DNA from: Ruegeria sp. AD91A
GTDB taxonomy: Bacteria > Pseudomonadota > Alphaproteobacteria > Rhodobacterales > Rhodobacteraceae
DNA length: 64,000 nt
Assembly: GCF_003443535.1 (NCBI RefSeq)
Contig: NZ_CP031946.1
Location: 1,054,001 to 1,118,000, forward strand
Direction: 5' to 3'
Every line of letters begins with the position of its first letter. The stretch's first letter is position 1. The position numbers and the translations under genes were made by a program. Shown piece by piece: positions 17,555-27,025 of this stretch. A model generated the notes under the pieces. It was not told the DNA's origin and did not search any database. It worked only from the letters and a program-made list of their open reading frames with translations.

Positions 17555-18559
17555 TTAGACTGACAATCTTCCACTTTGCGCACCACGCTCGCGATAGGGC
17601 GTGGTGTTGTAATGCGCCCGGTAGCATTTCGAAAAATGGCTAGGTGAGGCGAACCCACAGGCCAGCGCCACGTTGATGACACTCATGTCGGTCTGCATCA
17701 GCAGGTTTCGCGCCTTGTGCAGCCGCAATTCCATGTAATAGCGCTTGGGGGAACGGCTGAGATACCGGCGGAACAGACGCTCCAGCTGGCGGGTCGACAT
17801 ACCTACGTCCTTGGCCAGAATCGAGGGCGAGATCGGCTCTTCGATGTTCTTTTCCATCATCAGGATAACCTGGCTCAACTTCGGATGCCGGACACCGATT
17901 CGGGTCGGAGTTGACAGGCGCTGCGTGTCCTGATCGGTTCGGATCGAGGAATAGATCATCTGATCCGCTACCGCGTTGGCCAGATCCTCGCCATAGTCAT
18001 CCGCAATCAGCTTGAGCATAAGGTCAATCGAAGAGGTGCCGCCCGCAGTCGTCATACGATTGCCATCGATCTGAAAGACGGCTTTGGTCAGTTCTACTTC
18101 ATCAAATTCCTCTATGAAACTGTCAGAATTCTCCCAATGGATCGTCGCCTTCTTGCTATCCAGCAGCCCGGCCTTTGCCAGAGTATAGGCCGCAGTGCAG
18201 AGGCCACCGATCCGCAAGCCCCTTCGGGCTTCGCGCCGCAGCCAGTTCAGCACGCGTCTGCTGGTGGCCGCCTGAACGTCTACGCCACCGCAGATCAGAA
18301 CAACGTCGTCGCGCTGCAGCTCTACCAGATCACTGTCCAGACTGAACTCGGTCCCGGCCGAGCAGGTTACCGTTTCACCGCCTTCTCCCAGCAACCTCCA
18401 GGTATATAGCTGCCTGTTCGCCATGCGGTTGGCGATGCGCAGACTGTCAAGCGCCGAAGCAAAGGACAGAAGAGAGAATTTGTCCAAGAGGACAAAAACG
18501 AAATTCCGAGGTGGAGCCGCAGTGTCTTCCACCGTGACAACTTGGCGTTGCTCTTGCAT
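17555..18559 (-). CDS. GlxA-family transcriptional regulator (DJ-1/PfpI + AraC)
   Basis: Predicted 334-residue regulator: an N-terminal DJ-1/PfpI-like domain (about residues 18-190) with the pseudo-nucleophile region GGLCTAAYTLAKAGLL, and a C-terminal AraC-type double helix-turn-helix (about residues 225-325; DVGMSTRQLERLFRRYL and VALACGFASPSHFSKCYR). This architecture includes GbdR and ArgR-type regulators that sense quaternary amines or arginine. No target operon is adjacent; it is divergent from the DAHP synthase gene, with 170 bases between them. Effector not determinable from the sequence. Confidence 0.91.
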   Translation of the reverse strand: MQEQRQVVTVEDTAAPPRNFVFVLLDKFSLLSFASALDSLRIANRMANRQLYTWRLLGEGGETVTCSAGTEFSLDSDLVELQRDDVVLICGGVDVQAATSRRVLNWLRREARRGLRIGGLCTAAYTLAKAGLLDSKKATIHWENSDSFIEEFDEVELTKAVFQIDGNRMTTAGGTSSIDLMLKLIADDYGEDLANAVADQMIYSSIRTDQDTQRLSTPTRIGVRHPKLSQVILMMEKNIEEPISPSILAKDVGMSTRQLERLFRRYLSRSPKRYYMELRLHKARNLLMQTDMSVINVALACGFASPSHFSKCYRAHYNTTPYRERGAQSGRLSV

Positions 18560-18728
18560 GGCTAGATGTCCTTACTTCGCGGCCGGACGGACGATCATCC
18601 AGCTGCTGATTTGACAGCCACCATGATCAAAGCTTGTTTACGTCGTCAAGAGGCGCAAATGGGATATGGTCACTCTTCCTTGCATTTTGTATAGAGACCA
18701 CCTGAAAACTTCAGCGGAGATCAAAGCT

Positions 18729-20099
18729 ATGACCGAATGGCAAAAATCGAACTGGCGCAGCAAGCCCCGGGTTCAGATGCCAGAGTATACCGACGCGGCC
18801 GCGCTGGCCAAGGTCGAGGCTCAGCTTTCACAGTATCCCCCGCTGGTCTTTGCCGGTGAGGCGCGGCGTCTCAAGCAACATCTGGGTGCCGCCGGACGCG
18901 GCGAAGCCTTCCTTTTGCAAGGCGGGGATTGCGCTGAAAGCTTTGAACAATTCAGCGCAGATGCAATTCGCGATACCTTTAAGGTGATGCTGCAGATGGC
19001 AATGGTTCTGACCTATGGTGCCAAGGTGCCAGTGGTCAAAGTTGGTCGTATGGCCGGACAATTTGCCAAGCCGCGCAGCGCCCCGACCGAGGTTGTGGAT
19101 GGCGTTGAACTGCCCAGCTACCGCGGGGACATCATCAACGAATTGGCCTTCACGCCGGAAGCCAGGATTCCGAATCCCAACAGGATGTTGCAGGCCTACA
19201 CGCAAGCGGCGGCGACGCTGAACTTGCTGCGCGCTTTCTCAACCGGTGGATTCGCGGATATGAGCCGCGTGCACGCCTGGACGCTGGGTTTTGCGGATGA
19301 ACAGGACGTTCAGAAGTATTCCGAGGTGGCGGACCGTATTCAAGACACCATCGACTTCATGGAAGCGGCTGGTATTACTGCGGAAACAACGCATGAATTC
19401 TCGACTGTTGAATTCTACACCAGCCACGAAGGTCTGTTGCTGGAGTATGAAGAGGCACTGACGCGCCTGGATTCGACCTCGGGCAACTGGCTGGCGGGTT
19501 CAGGTCACATGATCTGGATCGGCGACCGTACGCGCCAGCCTGATGGCGCGCATGTCGAATTCTGCCGCGGAGTTCTGAACCCGATCGGTCTGAAATGCGG
19601 CCCGACCACCACGGCCGAGGACCTCAAGGTTCTGATGTCCAAGCTGAACCCCGACAACGAAGAGGGGCGTCTGACCCTGATTGCTCGGTTCGGAGCGGGC
19701 AAGGCTGGTGAGCATCTGCCACGTCTGGTCAAGGCCGTGAAGGAAGAAGGGGCAAAGGTCACCTGGGTCTGCGATCCGATGCATGGCAACACGATCAAAT
19801 CGGCCACGGGTTACAAAACCCGCCCGTTTGATTCAGTTCTGCGCGAGGTGCGTGACTTCTTTGGTGTGCATCAGGCCGAGGGCACCATCCCCGGCGGTGT
19901 GCATTTCGAGATGACCGGTCTTGATGTGACCGAATGCACCGGTGGTGTACGCGCTGTGACCGAAGAAGACCTGTCTGATCGCTACCACACCGCCTGCGAT
20001 CCGCGTTTGAACGCATCGCAGTCGCTGGAACTTGCATTCCTGGTGGCGGAAGAACTGACCAACCTGCGCCGCAACGGCGCCAAACGCGCGGTAAGCTAA
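18729..20099 (+). CDS. 3-deoxy-7-phosphoheptulonate synthase, class II
   Basis: Predicted 456-residue plant-type (class II) DAHP synthase, the first step of the shikimate pathway: phosphoenolpyruvate plus erythrose 4-phosphate. Metal and substrate motifs of the class are visible: [10 protein letters not shown] with the conserved Cys, [21 protein letters not shown]-type segment, PVGLK-like NPIGLKCGP, and [10 protein letters not shown] near the C-terminus. Start at 18729 gives [13 protein letters not shown], the common N-terminus; GGAG lies about 10 bases before. Followed by a strong terminator. AroQ, a later step, is encoded at 35826. Confidence 0.95.
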   Translation: MTEWQKSNWRSKPRVQMPEYTDAAALAKVEAQLSQYPPLVFAGEARRLKQHLGAAGRGEAFLLQGGDCAESFEQFSADAIRDTFKVMLQMAMVLTYGAKVPVVKVGRMAGQFAKPRSAPTEVVDGVELPSYRGDIINELAFTPEARIPNPNRMLQAYTQAAATLNLLRAFSTGGFADMSRVHAWTLGFADEQDVQKYSEVADRIQDTIDFMEAAGITAETTHEFSTVEFYTSHEGLLLEYEEALTRLDSTSGNWLAGSGHMIWIGDRTRQPDGAHVEFCRGVLNPIGLKCGPTTTAEDLKVLMSKLNPDNEEGRLTLIARFGAGKAGEHLPRLVKAVKEEGAKVTWVCDPMHGNTIKSATGYKTRPFDSVLREVRDFFGVHQAEGTIPGGVHFEMTGLDVTECTGGVRAVTEEDLSDRYHTACDPRLNASQSLELAFLVAEELTNLRRNGAKRAVS

Positions 20100-20119
20100 G
20101 CGCAACTTTAACACTGACA

Positions 20120-20149
20120 ACAGCGGGCCATCGGTCCGCTGTTTTTTTT
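20120..20149 (+). terminator. Intrinsic terminator of DAHP synthase gene
   Basis: ACAGCGG-9 bases-CCGCTGT followed by eight Ts, 20 bases after the stop codon. A classical Rho-independent terminator on the plus strand. Confidence 0.9.
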
Positions 20150-20171
20150 GTTCACCGCAATCTTACGGGTT

Positions 20172-20852
20172 TCAATCGTCGCGTGATACCACCAGGTGAA
20201 GGTGGCCGGCAGAGCGTTTGAATTCGCGTTGTTCCTCGGCAAAACCTTCCACAGGACGGCGCGGAGTGGGCGCGGGTACCTGAATTTCGGAAACCGGTTT
20301 GATCCGTGTATCAGATAGTAAAAACCGGCGCGGTGTCTTGCCGATTGCGCCATCGGCGATCATGACCCCCAAAAGACGACTGACATCCCCCAGGTCACTT
20401 TTCAGCGGCAGAAGGATCATCCGGGCCTGCATCCTCGTACGCCCCAACACGCCACCCGAGATCAGACCCAGTTCGGCAACAGCTGGGGACGCAAAAACCT
20501 GTTCCAGAATATCCTTGGTTTGCGCTCGGGCATCGGGTTGAAAGAATGCGGTCAAAGGCATCCCCCGGACTTCCATGCCCGCAAGTGTGTTCAGATGGCT
20601 GCCTGCCAGACGAAATCGGGCCAGCCCGGGTGCTATACGTTCAAGGATAAAAGTATTTTCAAGAATATTCTCTAGCCCGCGCGGGTCGATTTGAGACCGC
20701 ATCGGTACGCTGTCGCCGCTCAACAATGCGGTCCAATACGCCTCGGCCTGGCGGATCGGCGATAGGCTGCGCCCACTGTCAAAGCGATCCATTGCGACGA
20801 TCTTTCCAAATTCTGACCCGGAACCTGTCCCGAAAAAGGTTTTCATTTTCAT
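20172..20852 (-). CDS. PAS-domain protein, DUF1457/PAS_5 family
   Basis: Predicted 226-residue cytoplasmic protein of the alphaproteobacterial PAS_5 (DUF1457) family. The domain covers about residues 30-165: RQAEAYWTALLSG, the DPRGLENIL segment, FRLAGSHLNTLAGMEVRG and ARMILLPL. There is no output domain; the C-terminal 60 residues are polar and probably disordered (PAPTPRRPVEGF). Members of the family are frequent in Rhodobacteraceae and Caulobacter relatives; a known example is the Caulobacter MopJ-type cell-cycle PAS protein, which is a family-level analogy only. A CtrA-type site lies 120 bases upstream. Confidence 0.8.
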   Translation of the reverse strand: MKMKTFFGTGSGSEFGKIVAMDRFDSGRSLSPIRQAEAYWTALLSGDSVPMRSQIDPRGLENILENTFILERIAPGLARFRLAGSHLNTLAGMEVRGMPLTAFFQPDARAQTKDILEQVFASPAVAELGLISGGVLGRTRMQARMILLPLKSDLGDVSRLLGVMIADGAIGKTPRRFLLSDTRIKPVSEIQVPAPTPRRPVEGFAEEQREFKRSAGHLHLVVSRDD

Positions 20853-20971
20853 TACCCTAACGTCAATTGGCCGCTATTTTCATAAAATGCAACACAATGG
20901 AAGCACCTGCGGCCCGTAAGCCATTGCTAGGGGCAGTTTGACTCGGGTTAATTCAATTTTGGAGCAATTCT

Positions 20972-20987
20972 TTAACGAATGGTTAAC
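20972..20987. promoter_or_regulatory. CtrA-type binding site
   Basis: TTAACGAATGGTTAAC matches TTAA-N7-TTAAC, the CtrA consensus of alphaproteobacteria. It lies between the divergent PAS gene (start 20852) and yicC (start 21092), about 100-120 bases from each, so it could regulate either. Confidence 0.55.
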
Positions 20988-21091
20988 TTGCGCCAAACAA
21001 ATGCATCTTCAGCAAACTCTTGCTCTGCACCAGTCAATAGCATTAGGTGCGGCACATGCTCGAAACAGCAGGGGAACAGGAAAGGGCCATC

Positions 21092-21982
21092 ATGATCAGA
21101 TCCATGACCGGGTTTGCCTCGGGGAAGGGAACTTACGGCCTGCACAGCTGGTCGTGGGAGCTTCGCAGCGTAAACGGTAAGGGACTGGACATGCGTCTGC
21201 GTGTGCCCGACTGGTTGACCGGCCTCGAAGTTTCATTGCGGGCGACCCTGTCCAAATCTCTGAGCCGTGGAAACGTGACCCTGTCGATGCGCGTGAACCG
21301 AGAGGATTCCGCACTGGAGCTGGCCTTGAACGAAGCCGCGATGGCTGCGGCCCTGACCGCTCTTGAGCAAACAGAGGCACTGGCAGCTGCGCGCGGCATC
21401 ACGCTCGCGCCGGCACGTGCGTCAGATCTCCTCGCACTCAAGGGGATGATGGATGCAGAAACCGAGGCCGACGATCCGACTCCGCTTGTTGCGCATCTGA
21501 CGTCCGACTTCAAAGATCTTCTGGCCGCGTTCATAGACATGCGCAAGACCGAAGGGGAAGCTTTGGCGGCGGTCTTGAACACGCAACTGGATCAGGTCGC
21601 GGAACTGACGGCGCAAGCAGCGACGATTGCAGAGCAACGCAAGGGCAAAATGGCCGAGGCGCTGCGTGAAAACCTCGCGCGGGTGCTGGAGAATACGCAA
21701 GGCGCAGATCCTGATCGTGTCGCGCAAGAGCTGGCGATGATCGCGGTCAAGGCCGACATCACCGAGGAAATCGACCGCCTGACCGCGCATGTAGGTGCCG
21801 CACGTGAGTTGTTGGCGCAGGACGGGGCCGTGGGCCGCAAGCTGGACTTCCTGATGCAGGAGTTCAACCGCGAGGCCAACACGCTGTGTTCCAAGGCGCA
21901 AAGCTCGGATCTGACGTCCGTCGGGCTGGAATTGAAAGCGTTGATCGATCAGATGCGAGAGCAAGTGCAGAACGTAGAATAA
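21092..21982 (+). CDS. yicC: YicC/YloC family endoribonuclease
   Basis: Predicted 296-residue protein of the YicC family, a conserved endoribonuclease family. The N-terminus [13 protein letters not shown] is the family signature (MI-x-SMTGF), which fixes the start at 21092, and the C-terminal signature [19 protein letters not shown] is intact. The middle third is alpha-helical and charged. The gene is 17 bases before gmk, the arrangement seen in many bacteria, and the two probably share a transcript. Confidence 0.93.
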   Translation: MIRSMTGFASGKGTYGLHSWSWELRSVNGKGLDMRLRVPDWLTGLEVSLRATLSKSLSRGNVTLSMRVNREDSALELALNEAAMAAALTALEQTEALAAARGITLAPARASDLLALKGMMDAETEADDPTPLVAHLTSDFKDLLAAFIDMRKTEGEALAAVLNTQLDQVAELTAQAATIAEQRKGKMAEALRENLARVLENTQGADPDRVAQELAMIAVKADITEEIDRLTAHVGAARELLAQDGAVGRKLDFLMQEFNREANTLCSKAQSSDLTSVGLELKALIDQMREQVQNVE

Positions 21983-21999
21983 GAATGGGAACAACTGAC

Positions 22000-22641
22000 A
22001 TGGCGGACCGCCGAGGCCTATTAATCATCCTGTCTTCTCCTTCCGGCGCGGGCAAATCGACCCTGGCCAAACGGCTGATGGCCTGGGATACGGATCTGGA
22101 ATTCTCGATCTCGGCGACAACTCGTGCTCCGCGTCCCGGGGAAGAGCATGGGCGCGAGTATTTCTTCTTGTCCGAGGACGAATTCAAACAGCAGGTCGCT
22201 GATGGGCAGATGCTGGAACATGCCCATGTATTTGGTAATTTCTATGGCTCTCCCGCTGAACCGGTCCGAAACTCGATCAATGCTGGCAGGGACGTATTGT
22301 TCGACGTTGACTGGCAGGGTGAAGTGCAGATCAGAAATTCGGATCTGGGCAAGCACGCCCTGTCGATCTTCATTCTGCCGCCGTCTATCTCCGAGCTGCG
22401 TCGCCGTCTGGAAGCCCGTGGGCAGGACAGTGATGACGTTATCGGCCGACGGATGCTCAAAAGTTGGGACGAGATCAGTCACTGGGGCTATTACGACTAT
22501 GTCCTGATCAACGACGATCTCGAGGCAACCGAGGACAAGCTGAAGACTATCGTAAGCGCTGAACGGATGCGCCGCATTCAGCAACCCACGTTGCAACAAC
22601 ACGTACGCAAGTTGCAGAATGAGTTCGAGGGATTGTCATGA
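22000..22641 (+). CDS. gmk: Guanylate kinase
   Basis: Predicted 213-residue guanylate kinase (GMP + ATP to GDP + ADP). The P-loop is [10 protein letters not shown]; the GMP-binding segment reads [19 protein letters not shown], and [11 protein letters not shown] matches the family's DIDWQGA motif. I start at ATG 22000; another in-frame ATG lies five codons upstream (21985), and GGGA before 22000 favours the shorter form. The stop overlaps the next gene's ATG by 4 bases. Confidence 0.95.
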   Translation: MADRRGLLIILSSPSGAGKSTLAKRLMAWDTDLEFSISATTRAPRPGEEHGREYFFLSEDEFKQQVADGQMLEHAHVFGNFYGSPAEPVRNSINAGRDVLFDVDWQGEVQIRNSDLGKHALSIFILPPSISELRRRLEARGQDSDDVIGRRMLKSWDEISHWGYYDYVLINDDLEATEDKLKTIVSAERMRRIQQPTLQQHVRKLQNEFEGLS

Positions 22642-23162
22642 CCATTTACGCCTTGGGCGAGCACGCCCCGCAAATTCATGAGGATACATGGGTCGCGCCT
22701 GATGCCAATCTTATTGGAAAGGTTGTACTGGAGCAGGGGGCCTCGGTCTGGTTCGGCTGTACGATTCGCGCGGATCACGAAGAAATCCGGATCGGTGAGG
22801 GCAGCAACGTTCAGGAAAACTGCGTGATGCACATAGATGCCGGGTTTCCTTTGTCGATTGGTCGGAACTGCACCATCGGGCACAAGGTGATGCTGCATGG
22901 CTGCACCATAGGTGAAAACACGTTGGTTGGAATGGGCGCGATCGTTCTGAACGGGGCAAAGATCGGTAGGAACTGCCTGATCGGAGCAGGAGCCCTGATC
23001 ACCGAGGGCAAGGAAATCCCCGACAATTCGCTTGTCATGGGATCGCCGGGCAAGGTTGTGCGCCAGCTGGACGAGGCTGCGGCACAAAGGATCACGTTCA
23101 GTGCGCTGCACTACCAAGAAAATATGCGCAAGTTTCGTGAAACCTTAAAACCTGCGCAGTAA
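22638..23162 (+). CDS. Gamma-class carbonic anhydrase-like hexapeptide protein
   Basis: Predicted 174-residue left-handed beta-helix protein of the YrdA/PaaY/gamma-carbonic anhydrase group. The three metal-binding His positions of the class can be placed in [18 protein letters not shown] and the preceding repeat region (CTIGHK). Hexapeptide repeats run from about residue 15 to 150, closed by a C-terminal helix ([12 protein letters not shown]). Translationally coupled to gmk by an ATGA overlap. Activity as a hydratase is inferred from the family; many members have no proven substrate. Confidence 0.88.
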   Translation: MTIYALGEHAPQIHEDTWVAPDANLIGKVVLEQGASVWFGCTIRADHEEIRIGEGSNVQENCVMHIDAGFPLSIGRNCTIGHKVMLHGCTIGENTLVGMGAIVLNGAKIGRNCLIGAGALITEGKEIPDNSLVMGSPGKVVRQLDEAAAQRITFSALHYQENMRKFRETLKPAQ

Positions 23163-23190
23163 GGCGATTGGGTTGATTGGGTTTTGAAGC

Positions 23191-24237
23191 ATGACCGAAG
23201 ACGTTCTTCAGGAAATTGTCCTTGCGATCCCGTTGCCGGCGCTGGTGGTCGATCAGACCGAACGGATCATTGCGGCGAACACGGATGCAACGTCTCTTCT
23301 GGGACAGAAAATTGTCGGGCGCCATTTCGCGACCATTTTGAGACAGCCGCAGGTTCTGGATGCCATCGAGCAAGCCCTGACAAGCAAAAGCGCAAAAAAA
23401 ACTCGTCATCTGTCCAATGATGGCGCGCAGGACACAGCGTACGAAGTTGAATGCAGATATTTGAACGGGGTAGGTGCCGCGTCCGGAGGGGCCGTCATGG
23501 TGACCTTTCAGGATACCACTCATCTGGAACATGCCAGCCAGATGCGACGGGATTTCGTAGCCAATGTCAGCCATGAGTTGCGCACCCCGCTGACCGCTTT
23601 GATGGGTTTTATTGAAACCTTGCGAGGTCCCGCACGTGAAGACCCTGCGGCACGGGATCGGTTTCTCAAGATCATGGCCGATGAAGCCAACCGGATGAAC
23701 CGTCTGGTCGGAGATCTTTTGTCGTTGAATCGGGTCGAAAGCGAAGAACGTGTTCGACCCAAGCAACAGCTGGAGCTTACCGGCCTTCTGCAATCCACGA
23801 TAAATTCGCTGCGGCCCCTTGCGGAAGACGCTGGCGTGGTACTGTCGCTGGACGTGACAAACGGCCCGCTTTCAATCACTGGTGACGGCGACCAATTACG
23901 GCAGGTTTTAACCAATCTCATCGAGAACGGGATCAAGTATGGCGCCAGTGGCGGCAGCGTCACCGTACGTGTCTTGCCCGCGGACAGGGATCCGGCGATG
24001 CGCGGCCCGGCTGTCAGAATTCAGGTCATAGACAAAGGGCCCGGCATAGATGCCGTTCACTTGCCGCGCCTGACAGAGCGATTCTATCGCGCGGACAGTC
24101 ACAGGTCGCGCCAACTGGGCGGAACGGGACTGGGCCTTGCGATCGTGAAGCACATCGTAAATCGTCATCGTGGAAGACTTCGTGTGGAAAGCGAGTTGGG
24201 AAAAGGTTCTGTTTTTACGGTGATTTTGCCCAGATAG
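23191..24237 (+). CDS. phoR: Phosphate regulon sensor histidine kinase PhoR, soluble form
   Basis: Predicted 348-residue histidine kinase. Order: PAS-like domain (about residues 8-110), HisKA domain with the phospho-accepting His128 in NVSHELRTPL, and an HATPase domain with the N, G1 and G2 boxes (NLIENGIKYG, DKGPGID, GGTGLGLAIVKHI). The kinase core is typical PhoR, but there is no transmembrane segment at the N-terminus, unlike E. coli PhoR, so it should be cytosolic. It stands directly before the PHO box and pstS, at the head of phoR-pstSCAB-phoU-phoB, which supports the assignment. Signal input would presumably come from PstB/PhoU. Confidence 0.92.
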   Translation: MTEDVLQEIVLAIPLPALVVDQTERIIAANTDATSLLGQKIVGRHFATILRQPQVLDAIEQALTSKSAKKTRHLSNDGAQDTAYEVECRYLNGVGAASGGAVMVTFQDTTHLEHASQMRRDFVANVSHELRTPLTALMGFIETLRGPAREDPAARDRFLKIMADEANRMNRLVGDLLSLNRVESEERVRPKQQLELTGLLQSTINSLRPLAEDAGVVLSLDVTNGPLSITGDGDQLRQVLTNLIENGIKYGASGGSVTVRVLPADRDPAMRGPAVRIQVIDKGPGIDAVHLPRLTERFYRADSHRSRQLGGTGLGLAIVKHIVNRHRGRLRVESELGKGSVFTVILPR

Positions 24238-24310
24238 ACACCTAAGTCGGCCTTGTTCCGGCTTTCTTGGTCGTCAGCGTTTTAGCGGTTAACTCGCAAA
24301 AAAGTCCTGG

Positions 24311-24343
24311 TTGTCATGAAAGTGTTACACACCTGTCACAAAA
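24311..24343 (+). promoter_or_regulatory. PHO box, three tandem 11-base repeats
   Basis: Three contiguous 11-base units, TTGTCATGAAA, GTGTTACACAC and CTGTCACAAAA, follow the PHO-box pattern of a CTGTCAT-like heptamer plus an AT-rich tetramer. The outer two match best. They end 77 bases before the pstS start, the right place for PhoB activation under phosphate starvation. Confidence 0.85.
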
Positions 24344-24420
24344 GACTTACGCACGCCCCATAGGGGTGCCCGCAGGATCATCATGGGGGTGATCAAGCAT
24401 ACCTTTTCAGGGAGACTGAA

Positions 24421-25461
24421 ATGTCCTTTGTAAAACTGTCGGCATCTGCGCTGGCTATCGCTGCCGTCTCGACAACCACTGCTGCGGCGCGTGACAACGT
24501 TCAGGTTGCCGGCTCGTCGACCGTTCTGCCTTATGCCTCGATCGTAGCCGAACTGTTCGGTGAAAACACAGATTTTCCAACTCCGGTCGTTGAATCCGGC
24601 GGTTCGTCGGCTGGTCTGAAGCGTTTCTGCGAAGGCGTTGGCGAAAACACCATCGACGTTGCGAACGCATCGCGCGCGATCCGCGAAAAAGAGATCAAAG
24701 CCTGTGCCGAAAACGGTGTGACAGACATTATGGAAGTCCGTATCGGCTATGACGGCATCGTATTTGCAAGCCAGCAAACCGGGCCTGACTTCACTACTTT
24801 CGAACCTGCGGATATCTTCAATGCCCTGGGCGCAAAAGTGCTGAAAGACGGCGAGATCGCTGATAACCCTTACAACAGCTGGGCTGAGTTCAATTCGGAA
24901 CTGCCCGATGTTGAAATCGCTGGCTTCATCCCGGGCACCAAGCACGGCACACGTGAAGTGTTTGAAGAAAAAGTTCTGCTGATCGGATGTGAAGAAACCG
25001 GCGCAATGGAAGCCATGATTGCTGGCGGCATGAGCGAAGACGACGCTGAAGATGCTTGTCTGGCGGTTCGCACCGATGGCAAATCGGTCGATATCGACGG
25101 TGATTACACCGAAACTCTGGCGCGTATCGACACCAACCCCAACGGCATCGGCGTGTTTGGTCTGGCGTTTTACGAAAACAACGCCGACAAGCTGAAGGTT
25201 GCGACCATGTCGGGTGTTGCCCCGTCGACCGAGACCATTTCCACCGGTGAATATCCGGTTTCGCGCCCGCTGTTCTTCTATGTAAAGAAAGCTCATATCG
25301 GCGTGGTCCCGGGCCTGAAGGAATACGCTCAGTTCTTCACTGCTGACGAAATCGCCGGTCCGTCAGGCCCGCTTGCCAACTACGGACTGGTTGCTGATCC
25401 TGAGCTTGCAAAAACTCAGGACGCCATCGCCAACGAAGTCACCATGGGTTCGGGCAGCTAA
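24421..25461 (+). CDS. pstS: Phosphate ABC transporter substrate-binding protein PstS
   Basis: Predicted 346-residue periplasmic phosphate-binding protein. Signal peptide about residues 1-23 (MSFVKLSASALAIAAVSTTT, cleaved after AAA). The phosphate-binding segments are recognisable: VAGSSTVLPYAS, ESGGSSAGLKRFC, ASRAIREKE and PGTKHGTREVF. The Cys-containing variant of the family is common in marine alphaproteobacteria. First gene behind the PHO box, with GGGAGACTGAAA before the ATG. A hairpin after it separates it from pstC. Confidence 0.95.
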   Translation: MSFVKLSASALAIAAVSTTTAAARDNVQVAGSSTVLPYASIVAELFGENTDFPTPVVESGGSSAGLKRFCEGVGENTIDVANASRAIREKEIKACAENGVTDIMEVRIGYDGIVFASQQTGPDFTTFEPADIFNALGAKVLKDGEIADNPYNSWAEFNSELPDVEIAGFIPGTKHGTREVFEEKVLLIGCEETGAMEAMIAGGMSEDDAEDACLAVRTDGKSVDIDGDYTETLARIDTNPNGIGVFGLAFYENNADKLKVATMSGVAPSTETISTGEYPVSRPLFFYVKKAHIGVVPGLKEYAQFFTADEIAGPSGPLANYGLVADPELAKTQDAIANEVTMGSGS

Positions 25462-25486
25462 GTCTGACACTGGTTTAACGCATCTT

Positions 25487-25508
25487 GGGGCGACGGATCA
25501 GTCGCCCC
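25487..25508 (+). terminator. Hairpin between pstS and pstC
   Basis: GGGGCGAC-GGATCA-GTCGCCCC (perfect 8-bp stem) followed by TTCATTGTCTTTTC. It resembles a leaky terminator and would give more pstS than permease transcript. Confidence 0.7.
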
Positions 25509-25552
25509 TTCATTGTCTTTTCTCATCGCAATCGAGAGTAACTGGGGGTGTC

Positions 25553-27025
25553 ATGCCGATACTTTGGCTTATTCTGATCGTGTCTGCGATCGCAGCTGTC
25601 GGCTATATACTTGGACGCATACGCGCGTTGCAGAACGCAGGTGGTGACAGTCGGAACCTGCATTCCCTGCCCACCTTTTATGGCGCGAACGTTGCGCTGA
25701 AGACGCTTGTCCCTGCTGTCGGTCTCATGATTGTCTGGCTGTTGGCACAGCCTTTCTTTGTTAACTCGCAGGTGTCAGGCATGATACCGGAAACAGTGAT
25801 CAAGGAAGGCTCTTCGCGCAGTCTGGTCATGGCGGAAGTACGCCGCACAGCCGCCGGGCTGGACAGCGCGGTCGCACAAGGCAACCTGACCGAGACTGTC
25901 GCCAGCGATGCCCATGCAGATGTCACGGAGATTACCCGGAAACTGAAGGAAGCAGGCCAGGTGGTGACGTCGGACATCACCCAGCCGGTATTGCGCGCAG
26001 CTCAGGGCTATCGGGCCATGAGCTCGACCGGCTATGTAATCATGTCCGTCGCTGTTCTCACGGTTGCTTTGATCGGCGCCGTAATGGGCTGGTTGCAAAC
26101 CAACGCTGACTATCGTGCGCGCAACGTTGTTGAACAGGGCGTTAAAGCCCTTCTTCTGGCCGCCGCGTCGGTAGCCATTCTGACAACAGTGGGCATTGTC
26201 CTGTCCCTGGTTTTCAACACCTGGGAATTCTTCAAGCTCTACCCCGCATCAGATTTCTTTTTCGGCATGACCTGGGCACCCAGCTTTTCGGGCCGCGGAG
26301 GGTTGTCCGAACTCGGCATAATACCGTTGCTTTGGGGGACGCTTTACATCTCTGTCGTGGCGCTGCTGGTTGCGGTGCCGATAGGATTGTTCGCCGCGAT
26401 CTACCTCAGCGAATACGCCTCGTCCCGTTTGCGGTCTTTTGCCAAACCATTGCTTGAGGTTTTGGCCGGTATTCCGACCATTGTTTACGGTCTCTTCGCG
26501 CTGTTGACCGTCGGTCCACTTCTGCTGGACGTTTTCGGTGACAATGGCCTGGGGTGGATGAAAGCCGGCACCGCCGTGATGACAGCCGGTCTGGTGATGG
26601 GGATCATGTTGATCCCGTTTGTCTCTTCGCTGTCTGACGACATTATCAATGCGGTCCCGCAGGCGATGCGCGACGGCTCATACGGTCTTGGTGCCACGCA
26701 ATCGGAAACCATCCGTCAGGTCGTTCTGCCCGCCGCGTTGCCGGGTATCGTCGGCGCGATCCTTCTGGCTGCATCGCGCGCCATCGGCGAGACCATGATC
26801 GTGGTTCTCGGGGCAGGGGCCGCGGCCCGCCTCAGCCTGAACCCGTTCGAAGCCATGACAACCGTGACAGCCAAGATCGTCAGTCAGTTGACCGGCGACG
26901 CTGACTTTGCCTCCCCCGAGGCGCTGGTCGCCTTCGCGCTTGGCATGACACTATTCATTCTTACTTTGGGGCTTAACGTTTTTGCCCTGTATATCGTGCG
27001 TAAGTACCGGGAGCAGTACGAATGA
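25553..27025 (+). CDS. pstC: Phosphate ABC transporter permease PstC
   Basis: Predicted 490-residue permease, clearly longer than E. coli PstC (about 320). The N-terminal half has a transmembrane segment at residues 1-20, a second at about 50-75, then a roughly 85-residue periplasmic or soluble insert (QVSGMIPETVIKEGSS and onward), and the C-terminal half holds the ABC permease core with the contact loop MRDGSYGLGATQSETIRQVVLPAALPG (EAA motif region). Start at 25553 follows GGGGGTG. The stop overlaps pstA's ATG by 4 bases. Confidence 0.93.
   Translation: MPILWLILIVSAIAAVGYILGRIRALQNAGGDSRNLHSLPTFYGANVALKTLVPAVGLMIVWLLAQPFFVNSQVSGMIPETVIKEGSSRSLVMAEVRRTAAGLDSAVAQGNLTETVASDAHADVTEITRKLKEAGQVVTSDITQPVLRAAQGYRAMSSTGYVIMSVAVLTVALIGAVMGWLQTNADYRARNVVEQGVKALLLAAASVAILTTVGIVLSLVFNTWEFFKLYPASDFFFGMTWAPSFSGRGGLSELGIIPLLWGTLYISVVALLVAVPIGLFAAIYLSEYASSRLRSFAKPLLEVLAGIPTIVYGLFALLTVGPLLLDVFGDNGLGWMKAGTAVMTAGLVMGIMLIPFVSSLSDDIINAVPQAMRDGSYGLGATQSETIRQVVLPAALPGIVGAILLAASRAIGETMIVVLGAGAAARLSLNPFEAMTTVTAKIVSQLTGDADFASPEALVAFALGMTLFILTLGLNVFALYIVRKYREQYE

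Noticed and set aside
24325..25296. A 323-codon open frame on the minus strand
   Set aside because: Antisense to pstS and its PHO box; no ribosome site and no family pattern.
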